NCBI GenBank assembly: GCA_021298815.1
Contig: JAJTHE010000078.1
Location: 1 to 34,452, forward strand
Reading direction: 5' to 3'
Origin: Betaproteobacteria bacterium
GTDB lineage: Bacteria > Pseudomonadota > Gammaproteobacteria > Burkholderiales > CAIKXV01
Length of the DNA: 34,452 nucleotides
Shown here: positions 7,709-16,149 of the stretch, piece by piece
How positions within the stretch are numbered: position 1 is the first letter of the stretch
Layout of the letters: the number at the start of each line of letters is the position of its first letter
Notes under the pieces: generated by a model
Databases searched by the model: none
The model's input: only the letters and a program-made list of their open reading frames with translations
What the model was told of the DNA's origin: nothing
Position numbers and translations under genes: made by a program

Positions 7709-7841
7709 AGTGTCTCCCTGGGGGTCGCACTGCAGGAAAGCCGCGCGCGCTGCGGCAGCGGCGCGATGTTACCGCAGCGCACCGCGCACGGGCGCCCGTC
7801 GCGCCGCGCGGGATCGCGTGGTATCGCGCGGGCTGCCGGGC

Positions 7842-8381
7842 TCAGTGCGGCAGGTCGTGCCAGGCATCGAGGCCGCCGGTCAGCGACCGTACCCGCCGGA
7901 AGCCCCGGTCGATCAGCATGCGGGCGACACGCGCCGCGCTGACTTCATCGGGTCATGTGCAGAAGACGACGATCTCCCGGTCCGGCGGCAGGCCGGCGAG
8001 CGCGAGTTCCGGGTCCGCGGGTTCCGGGTCCGCGGGGTCGACCTCGATCGCCCCGGGGAAGCGCCGTCCGTACTGTTCGCGTGCCTCGGGGCTGCGCACG
8101 TCGAGCACCAGCGGTTGCATGCCCTCGTCGCGCATCCGCTGCAGGTCGGTCGCGGACACGCGTGCCATGCGCAATGCGCGGAAGAAGCGCCGTCGCTGCC
8201 ACCACTTCCAGCCGATCAACAGCGGCAGCATCGGTGCCGACAGCAGGCCCTCGGTCGCCATCGCCCCGGTCACCAGCAGCGCCGGCAGGGTCGGCAGCGG
8301 CGCACCGAGCTTCGCCGGCAGCACGTTGGCGAAGGCGATGGACAGCCCGTACTGGGCGAGCAGCGCGTGCAGGCCGTCCAT
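7842..8381 (-). CDS. DedA-rhodanese remnant with in-frame UGA at an active-site Cys position: candidate selenocysteine rhodanese
   Basis: Read through one UGA (7953-7955), this is a 179-residue protein. Residues 1-50 resemble the start of DedA membrane proteins. About residue 53 the sequence jumps to I-G-W-K-W-W-Q-R-R-R-F-F, normally found after the DedA domain, so some 130-150 residues of DedA are missing in frame. Residues about 75-179 form a rhodanese domain: V-L-D-V-R-S near 90, active-site loop V-F-C-T-[UGA]-P-D-E (Cys141, UGA codon 143), then S-A-A-R-V-A-R-M-L-I-D-R-G-F-R-R-V-R and G-G-L-D-A-W before TGA at 7842. Relatives read C-x-C-P-N-E here, so the UGA replaces the second Cys. The frame is clean for 36 codons beyond it. 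Either UGA encodes selenocysteine (see hairpin at 7912-7943) or the gene is broken. If UGA is a stop, the product is 142 residues. Confidence 0.6.
7912..7943 (-). promoter_or_regulatory. SECIS-like hairpin downstream of the in-frame UGA
   Basis: On the minus strand a stem-loop follows the UGA. The outer stem UCAGC (7942-7938) pairs with GCUGA (7917-7913). The inner stem GCGGCG (7937-7932) pairs with 7926-7920 leaving one bulged C, and a two-base bulge (AU, 7919-7918) separates the stems on the 3' side. The apical loop is CGUGU (7931-7927), with G at its second position. The loop begins 21 nt after the UGA. Bacterial SECIS elements lie within the coding region just after the UGA, with a small apical loop carrying a G near its start and a spacing of this order. 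GC-rich DNA folds easily, so chance is not excluded. Confidence 0.45.
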
Positions 8382-8389
8382 CAGGCGAT

Positions 8390-8931
8390 CCCGCCGGCAG
8401 CAGCTGCCCGTTGACCGTGACCTCGCCGCGCGCGACATGCACATAGATGCGGCGTCCGGCCGCGACCGGCTGGCGCACCGTCTGGTCGCCATCGAGCAGC
8501 GTCGCGTACACCGCGGCATCCTGGTGGATGGTCACCGAGCCCTCGCGCCCGTCGTTCGACGCGATCAGCCGCAGCCGCCCCTGCCGAGTCTCGGCCGGGA
8601 AATGCGTCTCTTCGTAGCTGGGCTCGACGCCGCGCCGATCGGGCTCGATCCAGATCTGCAGCAGGTGGGGCAGTTCGTCCTGCGAAGGATTGAACTCGCT
8701 GTGCATCACGCCGCTACCGGCGCTCATGCGCTGCACGTCGCCCGGCCGGATGGTCGAGCCGTTGCCCATGTTGTCCTTGAACGCCAGCGCGCCGCCGAGG
8801 ATGTAGGTGATGATTTCCATGTCGCGGTGCCCGTGGCTGCCGAAGCCGCGGCCGGCCTGGACGCGGTCTTCGCTGATCACCCGCAGCGGGCCGAAGCCCA
8901 TGTGTTCAGGGTCATGGTAGCCGGCAAACGA
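8390..8931 (-). pseudogene. Pirin-family protein, truncated at both ends
   Basis: Clear pirin (YhhW/quercetin dioxygenase-like cupin) sequence runs from S-F-A-G-Y-H-D-P-E-H-M-G-F-G through the metal-site motif G-S-H-G-H-R-D-M-E and S-G-V-M-H-S-E-F-N to V-T-V-N-G-Q-L-L-P-A-G. The usual first 20 or so residues are absent: similarity stops at 8931, where LysR sequence on the other strand begins. The usual last 30-50 residues are also absent: after about 8395 the pirin frame runs into rhodanese DNA in a wrong frame and stays open as a meaningless extension to 7945. An internal ATG at 8901 could still be used. The three His and one Glu of the cupin metal site are present. I treat it as a remnant. 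Confidence 0.75.
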
Positions 8932-8936
8932 GACAG

Positions 8937-9149
8937 GCCAAGCTCGACGCCCACCGCATGGGGCTCGGCGCAGGCTACCTGCCGGAGACGCTGGCGCGCA
9001 CCGAGGTGGCGGCGGGGCGGCTGCTGATCCGCAAGGTGTCCGAGGCGAAGGCCGAACTCACCGCGCTGGCGGCCTCGCGTGCAGAGAACAAGGGCCGGGC
9101 GCTGGCCTGGTGGATCGACGCGCTTCGCGGTGTGGAGGGTGGACTGGAC
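8937..9149 (+). pseudogene. C-terminal fragment of a LysR-family regulator
   Basis: The plus-strand frame from 8937 gives A-K-L-D-A-H-R-M-G-L-G-A-G-Y-L-P-E-T-L-A, then R-K-V-S-E-A-K-A-E-L-T-A-L and G-R-A-L-A-W-W-I-D-A-L-R. This is the last strand-helix portion of a LysR effector-binding domain. The DNA-binding domain and most of the sensor domain (over 200 residues) are missing; upstream DNA is immediately pirin sequence on the opposite strand. No stop codon follows the natural end; the frame runs on into the thioredoxin gene to 9338. LysR genes are often divergent from pirin genes, so this is best read as the right end of a deletion that removed both 5' ends. Confidence 0.7.
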
Positions 9150-9195
9150 GCGCTGAGGGTCGCACCCGGCCGGCGAAGCGCTGCGCCGGGACCGG

Positions 9196-9591
9196 TCAGG
9201 CCTTGCCGTCCCCGCCGGCATCGCCGGCGGCCTCGCCCCGTTCCGCGATCTCGCGGTGCACCTCGGCCATGTCGAGCGTGCGCGCCTGCTCGAGCAGCGC
9301 GTCGAGCTGGGGCGCGGGCAGCGCGCCCGCCTCGCTGAACAGGATCACCTGCTCGCGGAACACCATCAGCGTCGGGATCGAGCGGATGCCGAACTGGCCG
9401 GCCAGTGCCTGCTCCTCGTCCGAGTTGACCTTCGCGAACACGAAATCGGGGTGCTTGCCGGAGGCCGCCTCGAACACCGGGGCGAACTGCCGACACGGGC
9501 CGCACCACGGGGCCCAGAAATCGATGATCACCTTCTCGTTGCCGGTGATGATCTGTTCGAAATTCGCGTCCGTCAGTTCCACGGTGGCCAT
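9196..9591 (-). CDS. Thioredoxin
   Basis: 131 residues, cytoplasmic dithiol-disulfide oxidoreductase. The active site W-C-G-P-C spans residues 29-33 within [11 protein letters not shown], and the cis-proline motif R-S-I-P-T-L-M-V-F follows at about 73-81. The C-terminus (about 108-131) extends beyond the standard fold and is charged and Gly/Ala-rich. The ATG at 9591 is chosen because AAGGAG lies a few bases upstream and because thioredoxin similarity begins directly after it. The gene is divergent from the large GGDEF-EAL gene. It is a general reductant; being close to a rhodanese and DoxX is suggestive of thiol chemistry but not proof of a link. Confidence 0.93.
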   Translation of the reverse strand: MATVELTDANFEQIITGNEKVIIDFWAPWCGPCRQFAPVFEAASGKHPDFVFAKVNSDEEQALAGQFGIRSIPTLMVFREQVILFSEAGALPAPQLDALLEQARTLDMAEVHREIAERGEAAGDAGGDGKA

Positions 9592-9742
9592 CGAGGCTCC
9601 TTTTCGTCGATACCCGCAGAACACTCCGGCAGGCGCCGGCGAAGCATAACATGCGAACATACAAGCGCCTGATTACACGTCCTTTTCCAGATCGGATGGT
9701 GTACGGCGCGATGCTACAGATTCCTCCGCGCGGGCCGTTAAC

Positions 9743-9843
9743 ACAACGTTGTCGTTCGTCCGGGCACGCCCTGCAGCGGCGCCCGGACCCCCTGCCCTTC
9801 GCATTTCACACTTCGGCCTTCACACTTCGCCCTTCACCCTCCC
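9743..9843. repeat. Intergenic palindrome and 14-bp TTCAC repeats
   Basis: The 263-bp gap between thioredoxin and the GGDEF-EAL gene contains a perfect 10-bp palindrome ACAACGTTGT at 9743-9752. Three tandem units follow with a strict 14-bp period: TTCACACTTCG at 9805-9815 and 9819-9829, and a diverged TTCACCCTCCC at 9833-9843. The last unit ends 11 bp before the proposed start codon. Function unknown; a repeat of this kind between genes may be a scattered low-complexity element. Confidence 0.6.
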
Positions 9844-9854
9844 GTTTCCCGTCC

Positions 9855-12800
9855 ATGCAACTGCCGCGGCCCAGCGACCCCGAATCGACGCGCCCGATGT
9901 TCGTCCTGCCGAAGCTGCGCGCGGGCTCGATCCGCACGCGGTTCCTGGGCATCCTGCTGCTCACCGGGCTGCCGGTGCTGTGGCTGATGCTCTACTCGCA
10001 CATCCAGCAGCGGCAGCAGGTGCTTGCCGGGCTGCAGCAGGAGGCCGCGCAGGTGCTGCTGCTCGCGCTGCGCGACCACGAGGTGCAGGCCGAGAACGCG
10101 CGCCAGCTGCTGCGCGTGCTGGCAAGCACGCCGCAGCTGCTCGCCGGGCCGCAGGACTGCACAGCCTTCCTCGGCGGCCTGCTGCAGGGCGACCAGACCT
10201 ATTCGGCGTTCGGCGTGGCGAGCCCGTCGGGCCGCGTGCTGTGCAGCGCGTCGGCCACCCCGGGGGCGACCGTCGCCCGCGGCGCCGGTGCGCAGGTGCA
10301 CGACCGCATCTGGTTCCGCTCCGCGATCGCCGAGCGGCGGCTGGTGATCGGCGAGTACGAAACCCAGCCCGGCTCGACCCTGCGCGGCCTGACCTATGCC
10401 CGGCCGGTGATCGATACCGACGGCACGATCACCGCGGTGATCTTCGCGATCGCCGACCCGCGGCTGCTCGGGAACATCGCGATCAACAGCCGGCTGCCGG
10501 CCGCGGCAACCATCGCGGTGTTCGATACCGAAGGCACCCTGGTAGCGATGCATCCGGAGGCGGCGCGCGCCGGCACCGCCTGGCCGCTGGCGCCCCGGCT
10601 GCGCGTGGAGACGCGCGAGCACGGCCCGTTCACGCTGGTCGCGGAGGACAGCGATGGCGTGTCGCGTGCCTATGCCAGCCTGCCGCTGCAGGCGAACTCG
10701 CGCGGCGCCTACCTGGTCGTGGGCCTGCCCACCGAGGCGCCGATCCGCGACATGGGGCAGAACCTGCGCGAAGACCTGTACCTGCTCGCGCTACTCACCG
10801 GGCTGTCGATGCTGGCCGCCTGGATCGGCCTGCACGTGCTGCTGCTGCGCCAGTTCAACCAGCTGGTCGAGGTCTCTCGCCAGGTGGGCAGCGGCAACCT
10901 GGACGCGCGCAGCGGTCTGCGCTCCGGGGCCGTGGAACTGCAGGAGCTGTCCCATGCGTTCGACCAGATGGCGAGCTCACTCGAGCGCCGCGAGATCGAG
11001 CGGCGCCAGGCCGAGGCCGGGCTCGCCGACAGCGAGCGCAAGTTCCACACGCTGTTCGACCTCGCACACGACGCGGTGGTGCTGATCCGCAGCCAGGGCG
11101 ACGCCGACACCATCGTCGACTGCAATGCCAAGGCGCTCGAGGTGTTCGGGCATTCGCGCGAGGCGATGCTCGGCCAGTCGCATGCACTGCTGCTGCCGGA
11201 CGCACGACCCGACGGCACCCGCTCGGTCGACGGCTTCGCACTGCATCGCGAGCGCGCGCTGCAAGGCATGTCCCAGGCGTTCGAATGGGTGTTCCGCCGC
11301 CAGGACGGATCGACCTTCGATGCCGAGGTGTCGCTGTCGCGGCTGGCGCTGGATGGCGAAGTGCTGCTGCAGGGCATCGTGCGCGACATCACCGAACGCA
11401 AGCGCGCGCAGGCGGCACTGGTCGAGAGCGAGCAGCGCGAACGCGCGAAGGTGACGGAGCTCGCGGCCGTGCTCGACGCAGTGCCGGCGGCGGTCTGGAT
11501 CGCGCACGACCCGCACGGCACGCGCGTGACCGGCAATCGCGCCTCCTACGAATTGCTCGATGCGGCCGCCGCGGCCACCGGCGACCTCGACTCGCCGGAG
11601 CTGTTCCCGGTGGATGCACGCATCTTCAAGGACCATGTCGAGATCGCGCCCTACGAACTGCCGATGCAGGTGGCCGCCGGCCTTGGCATCGAGGTGCGCG
11701 ACTTCGAGCAGCAGCTCTTGTTCAAGGACGGCCGGGTACGCAACGTCTACGGCAACGCGACGCCGCTGTTCGACAAGGAAGGCCGCCCGACCGGCGCGGT
11801 CGCGGCCTTCCTGGACATCACCGACCTCAAGCGCACCGAGGAAGCGCTGCGCCGCGAGAAGCGCCGGGTCGAGGTGACGCTCGCCTCGATCGGCGACGCG
11901 GTGATCACCGCCGATGCCGAGGGCCGGGTGGAGTACCTGAACCCGGTGGCCGAGACCCTGCTCGGCGTGCAGTCGGTGCCAGTGATCGGCCGCTCGTTCC
12001 GCGACCTGTGCCACATCACGCACGAGTTGCAGCGCACCCGGCCGCTGGACCTGGTCGGCGAATGCCTGCTGCGCAACGCGCTGGTGGAACTCAACGACCA
12101 GCACGTGCTCGAGCGGATCGACGGCACGGAACTGTTCGTCGATGCCTCCGCCGCGCCGCTGCGCAACAACGACGGCGACATCACCGGCGTGGTGCTGGTG
12201 CTGCACGACGAGACCCAGCAGCGGCGCATCGCGCAGCAGGTGTCCTACCAGGCGACCCACGACGCGCTGACCGGGCTGATCAACCGCTTCGAGTTCGAAC
12301 GCCGGCTCGACCGCATCCTGGCCGACCTCGCCGGGGAACCCGGCCCGCATGCGCTGGCCTACCTCGACCTGGACCAGTTCAAGGTGGTCAACGACACCTG
12401 CGGCCACGCCGCCGGCGACCAGCTGCTGCGCCAGCTCGCGGCGCGCCTGCACGAGCGCATGCGCAAGCACGACACGATGGCCCGCCTGGGCGGCGACGAG
12501 TTCGGCGTGCTTCTGGAGGACTGCCCGCCGGAGCAGGCGCGCCGGATCGCCAACGCGATCGTGCAGTCGGTGCGCGACTACCGCTTCACCTGGGAAGGCA
12601 AGACCTTCACCATCGGCGTGAGCATCGGCCTGGTCACCGTCGACCACACCTCGGGCAGTTCGGCCTCGGTGATGTCGGCCGCGGACGCCGCCTGCTATGC
12701 GGCGAAGGAGCGCGGCCGCAACCGGGTGCACGTCTACCATCCCGACGATGCGGAACTCGCGCAGCGCCAGGGCGAGATGCAGTGGGTGGCGCGGCTCGAC

Positions 12801-13565
12801 GCGGCGATCGAGCAGAACCGGCTGCGCCTGGACGCGCAGCCGATCATGCCGCTGCAGCCGGGCATGACCGACGCGGCGCCCCATGTCGAGATGCTGGTGC
12901 GCCTGGTCGACGAACAGGGCAACCTCACCCCGCCGGGTGCGTTCATCCCGGCCGCGGAACGCTACAACCTGATGCCGCAGATCGACCGCTGGGTGATCCG
13001 CCGCACCATCGGATGGCTGGCCGGCGAGATGGAGGAGCCGGGCGTGCTGCTGCCGGTGTGCGGCATCAACCTCTCGGGCACGTCGCTGTCGGACGAGACG
13101 CTGGTGGCCTACGTGCGCGACCAGCTGCGCGCCACCGGCGTGCCGCCGTCCGCGCTGTGCTTCGAGATCACCGAGACCTCCGCCATCGCCAACCTTAACC
13201 AGGCGACCCACTTCATCGCGGAACTGAACACGCTCGGCTGCAGCTTCGCGCTGGACGACTTCGGCAGCGGCATGTCCTCGTTCGCCTACCTGAAGAACCT
13301 GAAGGTCGACTACCTGAAGATCGACGGCAGCTTCGTGAAGGACATGGTGGACGACCCGATCGACTGCGCGATGGTCGAGGCGATCAACCGCATCGGCCAG
13401 GTGATGGGCATCCGCACCATCGCCGAAAACGCGGAGAACGATCGCATCATCGAGAAGCTGCGCGAGATCGGCGTCGACTATGCACAGGGCTTCGGCGTGC
13501 AGGCACCGAAGCCGCTGGTGTGCCGCCCGCGTCCGGGGCGGCTGACGCACGCGGCGGCCGGCTGA
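9855..13565 (+). CDS. Membrane-bound sensor with CACHE-like, HAMP, three PAS, GGDEF and EAL domains
   Basis: About 1236 residues, a cyclic-di-GMP enzyme. Order: membrane helix about 30-50; periplasmic CACHE-like region 50-305; second helix about 306-331; HAMP linker 331-385; PAS domains about 395-515, 532-665 and 672-788, two ending in D-I-T-E-R-K or D-I-T-D-L-K; GGDEF domain 795-960 with intact A-R-L-G-G-D-E-F and an inhibitory R-K-H-D site five residues before it; EAL domain 977-1229. In the latter the signature is E-M-L-V-R-L instead of E-A-L, but F-E-I-T-E-T, D-D-F-G-S-G and L-K-I-D-G are kept, so phosphodiesterase activity is plausible. The start is uncertain: ATG 9855 or ATG 9897, neither with a good ribosome site; the frame is open upstream to 9651 but that part is not protein-like. 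Confidence 0.88.
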   Translation: MQLPRPSDPESTRPMFVLPKLRAGSIRTRFLGILLLTGLPVLWLMLYSHIQQRQQVLAGLQQEAAQVLLLALRDHEVQAENARQLLRVLASTPQLLAGPQDCTAFLGGLLQGDQTYSAFGVASPSGRVLCSASATPGATVARGAGAQVHDRIWFRSAIAERRLVIGEYETQPGSTLRGLTYARPVIDTDGTITAVIFAIADPRLLGNIAINSRLPAAATIAVFDTEGTLVAMHPEAARAGTAWPLAPRLRVETREHGPFTLVAEDSDGVSRAYASLPLQANSRGAYLVVGLPTEAPIRDMGQNLREDLYLLALLTGLSMLAAWIGLHVLLLRQFNQLVEVSRQVGSGNLDARSGLRSGAVELQELSHAFDQMASSLERREIERRQAEAGLADSERKFHTLFDLAHDAVVLIRSQGDADTIVDCNAKALEVFGHSREAMLGQSHALLLPDARPDGTRSVDGFALHRERALQGMSQAFEWVFRRQDGSTFDAEVSLSRLALDGEVLLQGIVRDITERKRAQAALVESEQRERAKVTELAAVLDAVPAAVWIAHDPHGTRVTGNRASYELLDAAAAATGDLDSPELFPVDARIFKDHVEIAPYELPMQVAAGLGIEVRDFEQQLLFKDGRVRNVYGNATPLFDKEGRPTGAVAAFLDITDLKRTEEALRREKRRVEVTLASIGDAVITADAEGRVEYLNPVAETLLGVQSVPVIGRSFRDLCHITHELQRTRPLDLVGECLLRNALVELNDQHVLERIDGTELFVDASAAPLRNNDGDITGVVLVLHDETQQRRIAQQVSYQATHDALTGLINRFEFERRLDRILADLAGEPGPHALAYLDLDQFKVVNDTCGHAAGDQLLRQLAARLHERMRKHDTMARLGGDEFGVLLEDCPPEQARRIANAIVQSVRDYRFTWEGKTFTIGVSIGLVTVDHTSGSSASVMSAADAACYAAKERGRNRVHVYHPDDAELAQRQGEMQWVARLDAAIEQNRLRLDAQPIMPLQPGMTDAAPHVEMLVRLVDEQGNLTPPGAFIPAAERYNLMPQIDRWVIRRTIGWLAGEMEEPGVLLPVCGINLSGTSLSDETLVAYVRDQLRATGVPPSALCFEITETSAIANLNQATHFIAELNTLGCSFALDDFGSGMSSFAYLKNLKVDYLKIDGSFVKDMVDDPIDCAMVEAINRIGQVMGIRTIAENAENDRIIEKLREIGVDYAQGFGVQAPKPLVCRPRPGRLTHAAAG

Positions 13566-13593
13566 GGCAGCCGCGCCTGGCCGCGCCCGGCGA

Positions 13594-15009
13594 TCAACCC
13601 TCGGCCAGCGACAGGAACCCGGCCGCCTTGGCCAGCGTCTCGGCGTACTCGAGGCCGGCATCCGAATCGGCGACGATACCCCCGCCGGCCCAGAAGTCGA
13701 CCTCGCCATCGCGCAGCATGGCGGTGCGGATCGCGATGTTGAGGTCGGCCGCGCCATCGAAGCCGATGTAGCCGATCGCCCCGCAGTACACGCCGCGCCG
13801 GTGCGGCTCGAGCTCCTCGATGATCTGCATCGCGCGCAGCTTGGGCGCGCCGGTGATCGACCCGCCGGGGAAGGCGCCGCGCACCAGGTCGAGCACGTCG
13901 CGCGCATCGTCCAGCTCGCCGGTGACCGTGCTCACCAGGTGGTGCACCGAGGCGAAGCTCTCGACTCCGAACAGCGTGGGTACCGACACGCTGCCGATGC
14001 GGCAGCACCGGCCCAGGTCGTTGCGCAGCAGGTCGACGATCATCACGTTCTCGGCGCGGTCCTTGCCGCTCGCCGAGAGTTCCGCGATCGCGGCGGCATC
14101 GGCCACCGGGTCTGCATGGCGCGGGCGCGTGCCCTTGATCGGACGCGTCTCGACCCGGCCATCGCGCACCTGCAGGAAGCGCTCCGGCGACACCGACAGC
14201 AACTGGCCGAACGGCAGATCGAGGAACGCGCTGCAGGGTGCCGAGGAACGGTCGCCCAGCCGCCGGTACAGCGCGAGCGGGTCGCCGTCGTATCGCGCGC
14301 TGAAGCGCTGCGCGAGGTTCACCTGGTAGACATGGCCATCGCGGATGTAGCGCGCGATCCGCTCGAAGCGCTCGCGGTAGCCGGCCTCGGTCATGTTCGA
14401 CGCGACGCCTTCGATGCGCGCCAGGTCGTTCCCCGATCGTGCCTTGCCCGCGCCTGCAGGCACCGGCTGCGAGAAAAGGGCCCGCAGCCGGTCGATCGCG
14501 TCGGCGCCGAGCGCTGCGGGATCGGCCACCGCGAGTACGCTGCGCCGTGCCGCATGGTCGGTGAGCGCCGCCCAGCGATAGATGCCGATCGCCAGTTCCG
14601 GCCAGTGCCGGTCGTCTTCAGCGATCGCCGGCAGGCGCTCGATCCGGCGGGCGAGGTCGTAGCCGAAGTAGCCGAGGGCGCCGCCGGCGAACGGCAGGTC
14701 GGTGCAGCTTGGCGCCGCCCCCGCCCCGGAGCGGGCGAGTTCGCGCCGCAGCAGCGAGAACGGATCGCCTTGCGCGAGGTCCAGCGTCGGCGCGCACGAC
14801 GGATCGCCATGGCGTTCGATCTCGGTGATGCCGCCGCGCGTGACCAGCGTGGTGGCCGGGTCGGCGACCACGATGTCGAAGCGCGCGAGCGGATGCGCAA
14901 GTCCGGCATGGCTGTCGAGCAGCATCGCCCATGGCTCGCCGGCCACGGGTGCGTAGAGCGCCAGCGCCGAGGCGCGGTAGGGGATGTCGAACTGCAGCGG
15001 CAGGTTCAT
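13594..15009 (-). CDS. pabB: Aminodeoxychorismate synthase component I
   Basis: 471 residues of the chorismate-utilising family. The P-I-K-G-T-R-P-R motif (290-297) carries the Lys found in PabB proteins, where anthranilate synthase TrpE has Ala (P-I-A-G-T), which favours PabB. Other catalytic blocks are S-G-K-D-R-A-E-N-V-M-I-V-D-L-L-R-N-D-L-G (313-332) and G-A-F-P-G-G-S-I-T-G-A-P-K (378-390). It aminates chorismate to 4-amino-4-deoxychorismate for folate synthesis, using ammonia from a PabA glutaminase not seen here. No PabC domain is fused. The ATG at 15009 begins the conserved part; an upstream in-frame ATG at 15078 adds an unlikely Cys-rich leader. Confidence 0.9.
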   Translation of the reverse strand: MNLPLQFDIPYRASALALYAPVAGEPWAMLLDSHAGLAHPLARFDIVVADPATTLVTRGGITEIERHGDPSCAPTLDLAQGDPFSLLRRELARSGAGAAPSCTDLPFAGGALGYFGYDLARRIERLPAIAEDDRHWPELAIGIYRWAALTDHAARRSVLAVADPAALGADAIDRLRALFSQPVPAGAGKARSGNDLARIEGVASNMTEAGYRERFERIARYIRDGHVYQVNLAQRFSARYDGDPLALYRRLGDRSSAPCSAFLDLPFGQLLSVSPERFLQVRDGRVETRPIKGTRPRHADPVADAAAIAELSASGKDRAENVMIVDLLRNDLGRCCRIGSVSVPTLFGVESFASVHHLVSTVTGELDDARDVLDLVRGAFPGGSITGAPKLRAMQIIEELEPHRRGVYCGAIGYIGFDGAADLNIAIRTAMLRDGEVDFWAGGGIVADSDAGLEYAETLAKAAGFLSLAEG

Positions 15010-15208
15010 CGGTGGGTGGTGCAGGCCCCCGGCGGCCGCGCAGGCGCAGCAGCAGGGCAGTCGTGCATTATCTAGCAATCACGGCCGCTCGCACGATCGC
15101 GCACCGGTGACCGGGTCTGGCCGCGCGCGGCGCCGGACACTGCGGCCGCCACCGTTTCGCGCCGCGGATGCACTGGCGCACCGGCGACCGCGGCGGCACA
15201 ATCGCCCG

Positions 15209-16117
15209 GTGACCTACCGAGGGCGTTTCGCACCGTCGCCGACCGGCGCACTGCACTTCGGCTCGCTGGTGGCCGCACTGGCGGGCTGGCTCGACGCGCG
15301 CGCCGCCGGCGGGCAGTGGTTGCTGCGCATCGAGGACCTCGACACGCCGCGCAACCGGCCCGGCGCGACCGACGCGATCCTGCGCACGCTGGAGGGCCTC
15401 GGGCTGCACTGGGACGGCGAGGTGCGGGTGCAGAGCAGGCACCTCGATGCCTACCGCGCGGCGCTCGAGGCACTCAGGGTCGCCGGCCATGCCTATCCCT
15501 GCGCCTGCACCCGCACCGAGGTCGCGGCGGCAGCCACCCGCAGCGGCATCGAAGGCCCGGTGTATCCCGGCACCTGCCGCGACGGCCTGCCGGCCGGACG
15601 CAGCGCCCGCGCCTGGCGGGTGCGCGTGGACGACCGCGCGGTCGGCTTCGACGACCGGATCCGCGGCCGCATCGTGCAGCACCTCGAAAGCGACATCGGC
15701 GACTTCGTCGTGCACCGGGCCGATGGCATCTTCGCCTACCAGCTCGCGGTGGTCGTGGACGATGCCGCACAGGGCATCACCGACGTGGTGCGCGGCGCGG
15801 ACCTGCTCGACTCGACGCCCCGCCAGGTGCGGCTGCAGCAGTTGCTGGCTCTGCCGGTGCCGCGCCATGCGCACCTGCCGCTCGCGCTCAATGCGCAGCG
15901 GCAGAAGCTCTCGAAGCAGACCTTTGCGCCCGCGGTCGAACTGCGGGAGGGCGACGGGGCGGATGACGCAGCCGTGCCCTGGCTGCGAAGGACGCTGGCC
16001 TTCCTCGGCCAGCCGCTGCCGCCGATCGATGCCGGGCGCGACGCGCTGCTCGCGTTCGCGACCGCCCACTGGTCGATCGCACGCGTGCCGCCGCGCGATT
16101 CGGTCGTGGACGGCTGA
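15209..16117 (+). CDS. gluQ: Glutamyl-Q tRNA(Asp) synthetase
   Basis: 302 residues, a class I synthetase catalytic core without an anticodon-binding domain, which distinguishes it from GltX. It attaches glutamate to the queuosine base of tRNA(Asp). The HIGH-type motif is H-F-G-S-L (16-20) after F-A-P-S-P-T-G; the KMSKS-type motif is K-L-S-K-Q (233-237). The zinc-binding set is Cys98, Cys100, Tyr119 and Cys123 (Y-P-C-A-C, then Y-P-G-T-C-R). The start is a GTG at 15209, directly before the conserved T-Y-R-G-R-F-A-P-S; no in-frame ATG lies nearby. queC and queE, which feed queuosine synthesis, are in the same window but 16 kb away. Confidence 0.9.
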   Translation: MTYRGRFAPSPTGALHFGSLVAALAGWLDARAAGGQWLLRIEDLDTPRNRPGATDAILRTLEGLGLHWDGEVRVQSRHLDAYRAALEALRVAGHAYPCACTRTEVAAAATRSGIEGPVYPGTCRDGLPAGRSARAWRVRVDDRAVGFDDRIRGRIVQHLESDIGDFVVHRADGIFAYQLAVVVDDAAQGITDVVRGADLLDSTPRQVRLQQLLALPVPRHAHLPLALNAQRQKLSKQTFAPAVELREGDGADDAAVPWLRRTLAFLGQPLPPIDAGRDALLAFATAHWSIARVPPRDSVVDG

Positions 16118-16149
16118 GCGCCGACCGCCACCCGGATCAGCTCGTGTCG

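Noticed and set aside
7945..8901. A single 318-residue minus-strand protein covering pirin and beyond
   Set aside because: Only the first part is pirin. The remainder is rhodanese DNA read in a wrong frame, Arg/Ala-rich and without protein-like pattern.
9651..9854. Extension of the GGDEF-EAL protein upstream to 9651
   Set aside because: It would overlap sequence 5' of thioredoxin and includes the TTCAC repeat array; the translated part lacks protein character.
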